The position numbers and the translations under genes are program-made. Source: JAOAFX01 sp965649105 (GTDB lineage Bacteria > Hydrothermota > Tepidihabitantia > SM23-42 > JAOAFX01). Taken from it: a DNA stretch of 64,000 nucleotides. The notes beneath the pieces were generated by a model. That model made no database searches, was not told the DNA's origin, and worked only from the letters and a program-made list of their open reading frames with translations. The stretch's first letter is position 1, and each line of letters begins with the position of its first letter. Of the stretch, positions 27,497-36,704 are shown in pieces. The DNA lies in contig CBFGJP010000002.1 in the NCBI GenBank assembly GCA_965649105.1, forward strand, positions 1-64,000, given 5' to 3'.

Positions 27497-27524
27497 TTGC
27501 ATATTGATATTATTTATATATAAT
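27497..27524 (+). promoter_or_regulatory. Near-leaderless promoter of the yidD-like operon
   Basis: TTGCAT (27497-27502), 16 bp, TATAAT (27519-27524), ATG 8 nt after the -10 box. Confidence 0.7.
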
Positions 27525-27531
27525 CCCTTAA

Positions 27532-27894
27532 ATGATTTTAATAATCTTATTTCTTCTCAGCCAGCAACCGAAAGAGACAAATCCGGTAAAGGTAGTCTTT
27601 AAAACAACTATAAAATTATATCAAAAACTTATTTCACCAGCCCAGGGTGATGTCTGTAATTTTTCTCCTTCCTGTTCTCATTTTGCCTCAGCAGCAATTG
27701 AAAAATATGGAATATTCTGGGGTTCCTTGATGGCTGCTGACCGTCTGATGCGGTGCAATCCTTCAGCAATAAATTACTTTGATACATTTTATTCCGGCAT
27801 AAAGGATAATAAAGTATATGACCCTGTAGAAAATAATTATATTTTAGGATCGATTAAAAAGCATTTTGAAATATTTATTGAGCCGATAGAATGA
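27532..27894 (+). CDS. yidD: YidD-family protein with N-terminal export-like segment
   Basis: 120 residues. The YidD core is clear: YQKLISPAQGDVCNFSPSCS, HFASAAIEKYG and AADRLMRCNP. In other bacteria YidD helps YidC insert membrane proteins and is cytosolic, held by an amphipathic helix. Here a hydrophobic stretch (ILIILFLLS) precedes the core. It is not next to rnpA/yidC as usual but heads an operon with two TPR/membrane proteins. Its stop overlaps the next gene by 4 bp. Confidence 0.85.
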   Translation: MILIILFLLSQQPKETNPVKVVFKTTIKLYQKLISPAQGDVCNFSPSCSHFASAAIEKYGIFWGSLMAADRLMRCNPSAINYFDTFYSGIKDNKVYDPVENNYILGSIKKHFEIFIEPIE

Positions 27895-28595
27895 TTATCT
27901 TTTTTATCTTATTTCAGTCAGAATTATTCAATCCTGAGCAAATTTTAAAATTTGGTGATTGTTTATTCATTGAAGGCGATTATAATGCGGCGTTAAATGA
28001 ATATCGTAGATACTTATATTTATGCGATAGCAATAAACAGGTGGTTAATGAAAAAATAATTGATTGTCTGGCACATTTGGGGAGATATGATGAAGCCATC
28101 TCGGCATTAAAGTATTTTGATGATTCAACCAAACTAATATATACAAAATCCTGGTTATATCTATTAAAAAAAGATTATCCCGCAGTCAGAGATTTGCTTA
28201 AGGATAAAGTTAATGAACAAAAGGCAAGGCATTATATCGGATTGAGTTATGCCGGTGAATTCAACTTTGCAAAGGCCGGCGAATTCATTAATTTACCAAA
28301 CCCCCTACCTCGGCATAAGAGCCCATTCCTTGGTGGATTATTCTCTTTATTCCCCGGTGGTGGCAATTTTTATTGCAAAAGAGTCGGAGATGGAATCTAC
28401 TCAATGCTTATAATCGGTACCGGTGCGGGAATTGCTTACTATTATCATTCGCAAAATGAAAATACAAAATTTTATCTCGCCCTCGGGATAAGTCTTTTAT
28501 TTTATGCCGGCAACATTTATGGCGGGATAAATGCTGTGCGTAACTATAATTATTACGAAGATGTAAGATATCGGGATTTAATTTTTAATAGATGA
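27891..28595 (+). CDS. TPR-like protein with C-terminal membrane domain
   Basis: 234 residues: short hydrophobic start (IIFFILFQ), TPR-like helices (about 15-130; FIEGDYNAALNEYRRYLYL), then SLFPGGGNFYCKRVGDGIYS and two membrane helices. The Pro-Gly-x-Gly motif with two helices recurs in the next gene, so the two are diverged paralogues. Function unknown; linkage with yidD suggests an envelope biogenesis role. Confidence 0.65.
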   Translation: MIIFFILFQSELFNPEQILKFGDCLFIEGDYNAALNEYRRYLYLCDSNKQVVNEKIIDCLAHLGRYDEAISALKYFDDSTKLIYTKSWLYLLKKDYPAVRDLLKDKVNEQKARHYIGLSYAGEFNFAKAGEFINLPNPLPRHKSPFLGGLFSLFPGGGNFYCKRVGDGIYSMLIIGTGAGIAYYYHSQNENTKFYLALGISLLFYAGNIYGGINAVRNYNYYEDVRYRDLIFNR

Positions 28596-29347
28596 TACTT
28601 TTAATCTTCAGTCAATTTTGTCTTGCTGAATCTTTGTTCTATAATAATCAATACGATCTGGCAGTGATTGAATATAAAAGATTATTCTTCTTTGATTCTA
28701 CTTCATATAAAAATATGCAATTGCGTTTGCATTACACCATTACACGCCTTTATAAAGATTATTTCTCAGGCTATGAAGATCTACAAAAATTATTGAATGA
28801 TTTTCCGGATATTGATGCAGAATCTAGAATCTTGCTTGCTAAAGAGCTCATCAATACTGATAATTTTAGCCTTGCCATTGATGTTTTGAAATCAATCAGC
28901 GAAGATAATCTTTTGAAAAAAAGGTTAACCGGTTACGGTTATTTATTTAACCATCAATATTATAATGCCTTGCACGAATTTCAAGGTATGGATGAAAATC
29001 TCAGTGCAGAGATAGAGCGGTATATAAATGGGTCACGAAAGTCAATCACCCGTGCAATGTTATTCTCCGCAATTCTACCGGGCACGGGTGAAGTATATGC
29101 GGGTGATTTAAAAAGAGGAATTCAGGATTTCATTCTTACCTTTTTGAGTGGATTTCTGATGTATAACTCAATCAAAAATAAAAAATATGTAGATGCCGGG
29201 ATTATATTTAGTCTTGCATTCAATCGTTTTTACTTTGGTTCAATATCTAATGCGGGAAGGATTGTTTATAAAATAAATGAACAATCAGAAGAGGAATTTT
29301 TAAAAAAAATAAAATTGAAATATTATCAACAGGAGTTCAATGATTAA
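28592..29347 (+). CDS. Paralogue: TPR-like protein with C-terminal membrane domain
   Basis: 251 residues, same order of parts as its neighbour: hydrophobic start (ILLIFSQFCLAES), TPR-like helices, then SAILPGTGEVYAGDLKRGIQ and two membrane helices. Overlaps the preceding gene by 4 bp. No terminator is seen in the 123 bp before the M6 protease gene, which has its own promoter. Confidence 0.65.
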   Translation: MILLIFSQFCLAESLFYNNQYDLAVIEYKRLFFFDSTSYKNMQLRLHYTITRLYKDYFSGYEDLQKLLNDFPDIDAESRILLAKELINTDNFSLAIDVLKSISEDNLLKKRLTGYGYLFNHQYYNALHEFQGMDENLSAEIERYINGSRKSITRAMLFSAILPGTGEVYAGDLKRGIQDFILTFLSGFLMYNSIKNKKYVDAGIIFSLAFNRFYFGSISNAGRIVYKINEQSEEEFLKKIKLKYYQQEFND

Positions 29348-29431
29348 AAATTATCCTCGCCACCGGCTAATTTTTAAGAGTGCATTAGCCTGGGCAGGGA
29401 AAGAAAAATGGCAAGGATAAGCCATTAAATA

Positions 29432-29459
29432 TTGACATTGGAAACTATGTGAATATAAT
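29432..29459 (+). promoter_or_regulatory. Promoter of the M6 protease gene
   Basis: TTGACA (29432-29437), 16 bp, TATAAT (29454-29459). Predicted start near 29466, only about 5 nt before ATG 29471 and with no Shine-Dalgarno. Confidence 0.8.
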
Positions 29460-29470
29460 TATTTGGTATT

Positions 29471-31132
29471 ATGATTCCACTAATTTTTATTTTATTATCA
29501 ATGCCACCAAGTCCGTATACCCGGGCACCGATTAAACCCCCCAAATTTCCTGCCTTAATGAATAGAGGCCCGGGATTTATTCAACCGGCACTCGGTGAAA
29601 AAAAGACAATTGTAATACTTGTGGATTTTTCCGATAATGTAGCACAATATCCTAAGTCAGGATTTGATTCTTTGATCTATGGCGAAAATGAAAATTCTAT
29701 GCGTAAATACTACAGTGAAGTATCCTATGGAAAGTTTACCATCAGCAAACAGAGTAATATCGTCGGCTGGGTTCGTGCACCGCAGAATTATGACTATTAT
29801 GTCGGTGATTCATTTGGCTTTTACAGTGATTATCCCCATAATGTGCAGAAACTTGTCGAAGATGCCTGTGCCCTTGCTGACCCTTATGTTGATTTTTCTC
29901 AATATGACGGCGATGGCGATGGAATAGTGGATGGGATATTCATTGTCCATGCCGGTCCGGGTGCTGAAGAAACCGGTAGTCCAAATGATATCTGGTCCCA
30001 CCAGTGGCAACTCTCAAATACCGGGACGAGTTGTCCCGGACCTTATCAGACCCAAGACGGGGTGAAGGTAGATTATTACTCAATGGAACCGGAAAAGCTT
30101 GTTAATCCGCCTTCAAGGATCACGGTTGGTGTCTTTGTCCATGAATTTGGCCATGTACTTGGATTGCCTGATTTGTACGATATAGATTACTCAACAAATG
30201 GAATTGGTTTGTTCTGTTTAATGGCGGCTGGTTCCTGGGGTAGAATCAATTCTGCAGATCTCCCCGGCAATTCGCCATCCCATCCTTCTGCCTGGTGCAA
30301 ATATCAACTGGGCTGGCTTACACCGACACCGGTAGAACAGTCTGGGATTAGCAAATTGGAGCAGCAGTTAATTCCCTGCTCAGCAAAGAGTCCATTTGCA
30401 ATTCGGATGTGTGAAGACCCGGGTGGTCCAGACTGGAATAGTTATACTGGTGGAAGGGGTGAATATTTCCTGATTGAGAACAGATACCGAACTGGATTTG
30501 ACCGCGCGCTTCCTGGTAATGGATTGCTCATTCTCCATGTTGATGATTCAAGAACAACCAACCAAAATGAAAACCATCCATTGGTCGGTATTATGCAGGC
30601 AGATGGTGAGGCTGGTTTTTTGCTTCCAAGGTCCACCTGGGGAAGGGCTGAAGACTTATGGAAGAATGACACGATTGGATTCTATGATGGTTCAATACCA
30701 TCAAGTAGATTTTATGGCGATTCCGCAAGCGGTGTAACAGTTTATAATATCGGACCTGCAGATTCTATAATGACCGCATCCTTCTGGATAAGCCCAGTAT
30801 TTCTGGGAAGGGTTGCTTCGTTTCCTAATCCATTTCGAGCTGATCGATTACCGTCGTGGGGCAAAAGTGTTGTTATTTCATATACACCATCTGATACCAC
30901 CGAGTTAGGTGCTCAACATCCACCGTTTAAAGTCACAATATATAATATCGCAGGAGAAAGGGTAAGAATTCTTGATACCCCAGATGAAATTGACATCTAT
31001 AGAAGGTGTGCATTATGGGATTTGAAGAACGAAAAAGGAAATGATGTGGTGAGTGGGATGTATATCTATGTTATTGAATTACAGACAGAAAGGGTAGAAA
31101 GGAGTAAGGGTAGACTCACTATAATCAGATAA
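29471..31132 (+). CDS. Secreted M6-family metalloprotease with C-terminal sorting domain
   Basis: 553 residues. Hydrophobic start (IPLIFILLS), then the M6 (immune inhibitor A-like) catalytic domain about 40-430 with the zinc motif HEFGHVLGLPDLYD (224-237) and a Ca-binding-like DGDGDGIVDG. The last 85 residues (FPNPFRADRL, VTIYNIAGERVRIL, SGMYIYVIEL) are a type IX/FlgD-like sorting or Ig domain, as in the deiminase at 16.4 kb. A secreted protease. Followed 5 bp later by a histidine kinase gene. Confidence 0.92.
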   Translation: MIPLIFILLSMPPSPYTRAPIKPPKFPALMNRGPGFIQPALGEKKTIVILVDFSDNVAQYPKSGFDSLIYGENENSMRKYYSEVSYGKFTISKQSNIVGWVRAPQNYDYYVGDSFGFYSDYPHNVQKLVEDACALADPYVDFSQYDGDGDGIVDGIFIVHAGPGAEETGSPNDIWSHQWQLSNTGTSCPGPYQTQDGVKVDYYSMEPEKLVNPPSRITVGVFVHEFGHVLGLPDLYDIDYSTNGIGLFCLMAAGSWGRINSADLPGNSPSHPSAWCKYQLGWLTPTPVEQSGISKLEQQLIPCSAKSPFAIRMCEDPGGPDWNSYTGGRGEYFLIENRYRTGFDRALPGNGLLILHVDDSRTTNQNENHPLVGIMQADGEAGFLLPRSTWGRAEDLWKNDTIGFYDGSIPSSRFYGDSASGVTVYNIGPADSIMTASFWISPVFLGRVASFPNPFRADRLPSWGKSVVISYTPSDTTELGAQHPPFKVTIYNIAGERVRILDTPDEIDIYRRCALWDLKNEKGNDVVSGMYIYVIELQTERVERSKGRLTIIR

Positions 31133-31137
31133 AGTAA

Positions 31138-32409
31138 ATGGCACAAAAAAGCAATTATCCGAGAGATATATCAATCGTCTCGGCGGTATTTATACTTTTG
31201 ATAATTTTCCTGGCGATAGTAAATCTATACATTGGCACCCAACTAAGAAAAACATTTCTGAATTCCCAGCAAGAAAAGATATACTCTATAGCAAGCCTTT
31301 GTGGTTATTATTTAAATAATCCCGATAGTGCAAAGGCATTAAAGATAATTTCCGAATCTTTTGGTATTGGTAGGCTCATTATCAGTGATTCTCTGGGTAG
31401 AAGGATTTATGATTCTGCCATTTCTGTGAAAATCCCCGGGATTGTCTTTGATGAAACAAGGAAATTTTCTAAATTACCCGGGCAGGGGGATATTATTCAA
31501 GTAGCTAATGATGTTGTCTATCATAATCCCCAGCCTGATTTTTATTTATATCTTTTTGACTTTACAAATTATGCAATGATTGATAATATCTTCCGCTGGC
31601 ATATGATATATATCACACTATCTTTGCTTTTCATATCATTTCTTGGTGTTTTTTTGCTCAGAAATCTTTTTCTACCAATGCAATATGTTGCGGGAGTTGC
31701 CCGCAAATACGGTATAGAAATGAAAAAAGAAGATTTTGTTTTCACAACCTTTGGTGAAATTTTTAACAAAATAAAAGAGAAAGAGAAAGAACTCCTTGAA
31801 CTTTCTGCTTATATTGCCCATGAATTCAGAAATTCGCTTGCTACAATTACCGGTCTTGCACATTTGATTGAAAAAGGCAAAAAAGAGCCAGCAGAGATTA
31901 TTAAAGAATGTAATATAATGGACGGTTTGATCAATAGCCTCATCGAATATGCCCGCCCGGTAAAATTGATGAAGACGGCATTCGAATTAACTACTTTGAT
32001 TGACGAAGGAATAAAAAAGGCGAATATCCCTGTGGAAATAAAGGTTGAGAAAGATTATAAATACCAGGGAAAATTAACTGCTGATTATGAATTAATATTA
32101 GGTGCAGTAATTAATATTTTAAAAAACAGCGTTGAGGCAATGGACACAGGTGGTAAGATAAGAATAACTACGAATAAAAATAAAGAAGAAGATTCAGTTT
32201 TAATATCAATTGCTGATACTGGGAAAGGTATTCCATCGGATATGATAAAAAATATTTTTAGTCCATTTTATTCAGGCAAAAAAGAAGGAACGGGACTGGG
32301 ACTGGCATTTGTTAAAAAAGTCATCGATATTCATGATGGAAGGATAAACGTTAATTCTAAGGTTGGCAAAGGGACAGAATTTTTAATAAGAATACCGCTC
32401 AATCTCTGA
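31138..32409 (+). CDS. Sensor histidine kinase, orphan
   Basis: 423 residues. Helices at about 12-33 and 155-175 bracket an extracytoplasmic sensor of about 120 residues. His228 in AYIAHEFRNS is the phosphoacceptor; N box NILKNSVEAMD, G1 DTGKGIPSDM and G2 GTGLGLAFV are intact. No response regulator is adjacent. Co-transcribed with the M6 protease gene (5-bp gap), so it may sense envelope or extracellular conditions tied to protease output. Confidence 0.92.
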   Translation: MAQKSNYPRDISIVSAVFILLIIFLAIVNLYIGTQLRKTFLNSQQEKIYSIASLCGYYLNNPDSAKALKIISESFGIGRLIISDSLGRRIYDSAISVKIPGIVFDETRKFSKLPGQGDIIQVANDVVYHNPQPDFYLYLFDFTNYAMIDNIFRWHMIYITLSLLFISFLGVFLLRNLFLPMQYVAGVARKYGIEMKKEDFVFTTFGEIFNKIKEKEKELLELSAYIAHEFRNSLATITGLAHLIEKGKKEPAEIIKECNIMDGLINSLIEYARPVKLMKTAFELTTLIDEGIKKANIPVEIKVEKDYKYQGKLTADYELILGAVINILKNSVEAMDTGGKIRITTNKNKEEDSVLISIADTGKGIPSDMIKNIFSPFYSGKKEGTGLGLAFVKKVIDIHDGRINVNSKVGKGTEFLIRIPLNL

Positions 32410-33102
32410 TTAGATCTTTTTAAGAATAAGCATCATATCCCGGGCGTTTTTCAACATGTTGTGATTATTATTAAAAAACACATATACTTTATCGGCATGA
32501 GCTAAAGCAATCCTTTTTGAAATCTCGTTTAACTCTTTTGTAGTATAATTATGGACATACCATTCAGTCCGGCCATGCATTCTTAGATAGATAATCCTTG
32601 CGGTGTTAAATATTGTGCGCGGAAATTCAGGTGCATCAATTGATACAAGTGTGATCCCCAGGGATTCTGCCCATTTTAATATTTCTTCAACAAACCAGGT
32701 GTTATGTCTGAATTCAAGAGCAAATTTCTCATTAATTTTGATTCTGTCAATAAACCCTGCGATTTTATCCCTTGCATTTTTACTTAAATTTGGTGGTAAT
32801 TGGAAAAGATAAAAATCAATAAACTCCTCAAGGGGCATAAATAAATTATGAAATGTTTTCCAGGTTTCCAATGCATTCTCAGAAAATTTATGTTGATGGG
32901 TAATAAGTCGGTTGACTTTTATCGCCCAGTGCAAATTACTCCCCTTTTTTGCCCAGGATTTTATCTGGCTGGGAAATGGAAAATGATAAAAAGATGCATT
33001 CAACTCAATTGCGTTGAGTCCTGAATTTTTTATATACCAGTCCAGGGTTAACCCTTCATTCCAATCATAATACCAGCCCGATGTCCCAATGAATATCTGC
33101 AT
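32410..33102 (-). CDS. DUF72 (YecE-like) protein
   Basis: 230 residues with family signatures: IGTSGWYYDWNEG at the start, LNAIELNASFYHFP, FLFQLPPN, FALEFRHNTW, and late YLRMHGR and YVFFNNNHN. A TIM-barrel-like fold of unknown activity, common in bacteria and archaea. Its stop abuts the kinase stop in a convergent pair. Promoter upstream; leader about 13 nt without Shine-Dalgarno. Confidence 0.9.
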   Translation of the reverse strand: MQIFIGTSGWYYDWNEGLTLDWYIKNSGLNAIELNASFYHFPFPSQIKSWAKKGSNLHWAIKVNRLITHQHKFSENALETWKTFHNLFMPLEEFIDFYLFQLPPNLSKNARDKIAGFIDRIKINEKFALEFRHNTWFVEEILKWAESLGITLVSIDAPEFPRTIFNTARIIYLRMHGRTEWYVHNYTTKELNEISKRIALAHADKVYVFFNNNHNMLKNARDMMLILKKI

Positions 33103-33121
33103 TTTTTATTCTTTAATTTAA

Positions 33122-33149
33122 ATAATACTGCACAAATTTATTAAGTCAA
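33122..33149 (-). promoter_or_regulatory. Promoter of the DUF72 gene
   Basis: TTGACT (33144-33149), 16 bp, TATTAT (33122-33127) on the minus strand. Confidence 0.7.
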
Positions 33150-33180
33150 TCACAAGATGAGTATTAAATCTTCATCACCC

Positions 33181-33208
33181 TTGACGATGATAAAAATTTG
33201 ATTATAGT
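33181..33208 (+). promoter_or_regulatory. Promoter of tldD
   Basis: TTGACG (33181-33186), 16 bp, TATAGT (33203-33208); 13-nt leader with AGGAG. Confidence 0.75.
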
Positions 33209-33227
33209 TAAATTACAGGAGTAGAAA

Positions 33228-34655
33228 ATGGAAAAGATATTAAAGAATATAATTGACACATTGAAATTAAAAAAAGCTACATACGGTGATGTGCGCCTTG
33301 TTCAAGAAGAGACCGAGACTATAATGATAAAGAACGGAATCGTCGAGGCACTCACCCATAGTTTTGATATGGGATTTGGTGTAAGGGTACTAAAAAATAA
33401 CGCCTGGGGATTTGCTTCTTCAAACTTGGTTAATAATAGTGAGGGGAACCGCGTGACAAAGAATGCACTATTGATTGCCGGAGCGTCAGCAAAGATTAAA
33501 GGGAATCCGGTAATCTTGAGCCCCATTGGGCCACAAAATGGTTCATACCTTACTGCAGTCAAGGTCGATCCATTCAAACTCCCGTTGAGCAAAAAGATTG
33601 ACCTATTACTTAAATGTGATAAAGTGATATCTGGAGATCAAAGAATAAAGACAAGATTTTCTTTTATATCATTCCGCCGGGTGAAGGTCTATTTCTATTC
33701 CACCGAGGGGTCTAAGATAATTCAGGAATTCACCTATGTGGGTGGCGGAGTAAAGGCATTTGCCATGGACCAGGGCGAATTACAAATTCGTTCTTATGAT
33801 GATTATGGACAGGCAGGTTATGAATTTATAGAAGGATTGGATTTAATTAAAAATGCTGAACGGGTAAAGGAAGAAGCCATTATGCTTTTGAGTGCAAAAC
33901 CCTGTCCTTCTATGAAAACAACGGTGATTCTTGATTCCAATCAGATGGTCCTGCAGGTTCATGAATCCTGTGGACATCCAACTGAACTTGATCGCGTTTT
34001 AGGAACCGAAGCTTCCTATGCAGGCACATCTTTCATGACACCAGAAAAACTGAACAATCTAAGATACGGTTCTGATATTGTGAATATTGTAGCAGATGCT
34101 ACAATCCCTGGTGGTCTTGGTACATTTGGTTGGGATGATGAGGGTATACCAGCGCAGAAAGTATACTTAATAAAAAATGGTTTATTCGTAGGTTATCAAA
34201 GTTCTCGAGAAACAGCACCGGTGGTAAACGCCAAATCAAGCGGCAATATGAGGGCGGATGGTTGGAACCGGATACCACTGATAAGAATGACGAATATAAA
34301 TCTCTTACCGGGTGAATGGAAACTTGAAGATATGATTGCCGATACAAAAGAAGGTATCTTTATGACAACGAATAAATCATGGTCGATTGATGATAAAAGA
34401 TTGAATTTCCAATTTGGTTGTGAACTCGCACGCAGAATTGAAAATGGAAAATTGACAGAGGTTTATAAGAATCCAACTTATGCAGATATAACACCACAGT
34501 TCTGGAATAAATGTGATGCCATAGGGAATAAGGATTATTGGCATCTCTACGGGGTACCTAATTGTGGAAAGGGTGAACCTGGACAGACGATGTTCGTTGG
34601 GCACGCAACGGCACCTGCCCGATTTAGAGACGTCCAGGTTGGGATTGCAAAATGA
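33228..34655 (+). CDS. tldD: TldD/PmbA-family metallopeptidase, active subunit
   Basis: 475 residues, cytoplasmic. The zinc motif HESCGH (245-250) lies in the usual context (QVHESCGHPTELDRVLGTEASYAG). Other family marks are DDEG, SSRETA and FGCELARRIENGKL. TldD works with an inactive TldE to degrade unfolded peptides and mature some modified peptides. No tldE is next to it here; the only TldE-like protein in the window is exported (49.5 kb). Confidence 0.93.
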   Translation: MEKILKNIIDTLKLKKATYGDVRLVQEETETIMIKNGIVEALTHSFDMGFGVRVLKNNAWGFASSNLVNNSEGNRVTKNALLIAGASAKIKGNPVILSPIGPQNGSYLTAVKVDPFKLPLSKKIDLLLKCDKVISGDQRIKTRFSFISFRRVKVYFYSTEGSKIIQEFTYVGGGVKAFAMDQGELQIRSYDDYGQAGYEFIEGLDLIKNAERVKEEAIMLLSAKPCPSMKTTVILDSNQMVLQVHESCGHPTELDRVLGTEASYAGTSFMTPEKLNNLRYGSDIVNIVADATIPGGLGTFGWDDEGIPAQKVYLIKNGLFVGYQSSRETAPVVNAKSSGNMRADGWNRIPLIRMTNINLLPGEWKLEDMIADTKEGIFMTTNKSWSIDDKRLNFQFGCELARRIENGKLTEVYKNPTYADITPQFWNKCDAIGNKDYWHLYGVPNCGKGEPGQTMFVGHATAPARFRDVQVGIAK

Positions 34656-34677
34656 TGTTAAATAGCTAAAGTTTAAA

Positions 34678-35961
34678 ATGTCTAAACAGTTAAATTCCAA
34701 ATTAGGATTTTTCTTGTTGACTATGCTAACACATTGTGCTTATTTCAACACCTTTTATAATGCCCAAAATTATTTTAATCAGGGAATGAAATTGGTTAAA
34801 GACGACACCCTTAAATACGATAATGAATATTTTGACAAGACTATTGAAAAGTCTGCATTGGTGATTGCTAAATATCCAGAGTCAAGATATGTTGACGATG
34901 CCTTATTTATGATGGGTGTAGCATATTATTTTAAAGGTGACTATACCCGGGCGATTGATAAACTTGAATTTCTAACTACAAACTTCCCGGCTTCAAAACT
35001 ATATGATGATGCAATGTACTATAGTGGGCTTGCATACTACAAGAATGATAAATTGAGTAAAGCAATAATTGCTTTGAAAGAGGCAACAAAAACCAAAAGT
35101 TTTAGCAAAAGAGCAAATATAGTGCTCTGCTATGCATACTTTCGTGATCGGAATTATCGCGATTTAATGAATACCGCCCATTCACTTCTCCAGGAAAAAC
35201 TAAGACGTCGTGAAAGATTGGTTATATTGAATATACTCGGTGAAGCAGCTTATTTAATGAATGAATATGAATCCGCGCTTCAGACTTTTAACGAAGTAAA
35301 AATTTTACAGGATTCTCCTCAAGAAAAGAAAAATACAAAATTGAAGATTGCTAATATTTACCTAAAAATGGGTAAATATGATGAATGCAAAAATTTCCTT
35401 CAAAATGAATCGGACCCTGAATTCAGGGTGTTGCTTGCTGATTTATATGTCCAAACCGATAGTATTGAAACCGCAAAGGAGTTATATAAAGAAATAAAAG
35501 AGACCCAGGCGCCTGAATTTGCAGCTAAGGCACTATACGAACTTGCTCTGGTTGCGGAGAAAGAAGATAGCCTTGAACTGGCAATTGCATATTACGATTC
35601 ACTCATTCCTAAGGCAAGTGGCGAGATTCTGAACAAGGCAAAAGCGCGGTCTGAAATCTTAAAAAAAATAGTAGAATTAACAAAAAAAACTGATGAACTT
35701 GATAAAGCACAATTTGCATTGGGTGAATTGTATTTTGTTGATGTGAAGGATATCCCAAGGGCAATGAAATATTATGAGAATGTATATGTAAATTATCCAA
35801 AAAGTAGTTTTTCACCCAAAGCATTGTATGCAAATTTCTGGATAAGCAAAATGATTTTAAAACAGGACAGTCTTGCACAGAAACTGGTAGATGAATTGAT
35901 TAAAAGATATCCGGATACTGAATATGCTCAGAGCGCAATTAATTTAATGAATAAGGAATGA
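34678..35961 (+). CDS. TPR protein, probable outer-membrane lipoprotein (BamD-like layout)
   Basis: 427 residues. N-terminal hydrophobic segment ends LTMLTHCAYFNTFYNAQNY; Cys20 is a possible lipid site, though His at -1 is atypical. A 'CAYFNTFYNA' start is common to TPR lipoproteins of FCB bacteria. At least eight TPR-like repeats follow (ALFMMGVAYYFKGDYTRAI, AMYYSGLAYYKNDKLSKAI). Scaffold or assembly role. Overlaps pyrK by 4 bp, so pyr genes are read with it. Confidence 0.78.
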   Translation: MSKQLNSKLGFFLLTMLTHCAYFNTFYNAQNYFNQGMKLVKDDTLKYDNEYFDKTIEKSALVIAKYPESRYVDDALFMMGVAYYFKGDYTRAIDKLEFLTTNFPASKLYDDAMYYSGLAYYKNDKLSKAIIALKEATKTKSFSKRANIVLCYAYFRDRNYRDLMNTAHSLLQEKLRRRERLVILNILGEAAYLMNEYESALQTFNEVKILQDSPQEKKNTKLKIANIYLKMGKYDECKNFLQNESDPEFRVLLADLYVQTDSIETAKELYKEIKETQAPEFAAKALYELALVAEKEDSLELAIAYYDSLIPKASGEILNKAKARSEILKKIVELTKKTDELDKAQFALGELYFVDVKDIPRAMKYYENVYVNYPKSSFSPKALYANFWISKMILKQDSLAQKLVDELIKRYPDTEYAQSAINLMNKE

Positions 35962-36704
35962 TAGAAAATCGAGTCAAAATTTTAAGAAAAAGATGGCTTG
36001 GTCCGGATATTTTTAGTATTGAATGTGGCCCATTAAGAATAAATCCCGCACCCGGACAGTTTTTACAAATTCAGGTGAACGAGTCATTTGACCCTTTATT
36101 AAATAGACCTATAAGCATTGCTGATTATTCAAAAAACAAAGTGTTGATGATTATTAAAGTTGTGGGCAAAGGGACAAAGATCTTGGGTGAAAAAAAATGT
36201 GGTGATGAATTGATTGTCTTTGGACCTTTTGGCAGAAGATTAAAATTAAAGAAAAAAAAGAGCATTATAATTGCTGGAGGCATTGGAGTTGCGCCGCTGT
36301 ATTTCCTTGCTCAACATCTTAAAAAATTAAGAACTGATTTTACATTTATATATGGTGCTAAAAAACCTGAAGACCTTGTATTAAAAAGCGAGATTAAAAA
36401 AATCTGCTCTAATTCAATATTTATAACCGAATCAGGAAGAAGGAAGACCGGAACTGCTCTCTCCATTTTGAATGAGATAGAACTGCATGACTATGAAATC
36501 GGTTACGCCTGCGGTCCAAAGACAATGTTAAAAGAATTAAAAAAAATGGATTTTAAATTCCCCATGTATGCTTTCTGTGAAGATTTTCTCGGTTGTGGCT
36601 GTGGACTATGCCTTGGTTGCGCAATTAGATATTATGGAACATATAAAAGGATATGTGAAGATGGTCCAGTATTTGAACTTAAAGGGATAGAATTCAATGA
36701 TTGA
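35958..36704 (+). CDS. pyrK: Dihydroorotate dehydrogenase B, electron-transfer subunit
   Basis: 248 residues. FAD-binding RPISIADYS, NAD-binding GGIGVAPLYFL, and a C-terminal [2Fe-2S] site CEDFLGCGCGLCLGC followed by a distal Cys (RICEDGPVF). Passes electrons from dihydroorotate via PyrD to NAD+. First of pyrK-pyrD-pyrF-pyrE; overlaps pyrD by 8 bp. Confidence 0.94.
   Translation: MIENRVKILRKRWLGPDIFSIECGPLRINPAPGQFLQIQVNESFDPLLNRPISIADYSKNKVLMIIKVVGKGTKILGEKKCGDELIVFGPFGRRLKLKKKKSIIIAGGIGVAPLYFLAQHLKKLRTDFTFIYGAKKPEDLVLKSEIKKICSNSIFITESGRRKTGTALSILNEIELHDYEIGYACGPKTMLKELKKMDFKFPMYAFCEDFLGCGCGLCLGCAIRYYGTYKRICEDGPVFELKGIEFND

Noticed and set aside
27504..27524. TTGATA 27504 as the -35 box of yidD
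   Set aside because: Only 9 bp from the -10 box; TTGCAT at 27497 gives the standard 16 bp.
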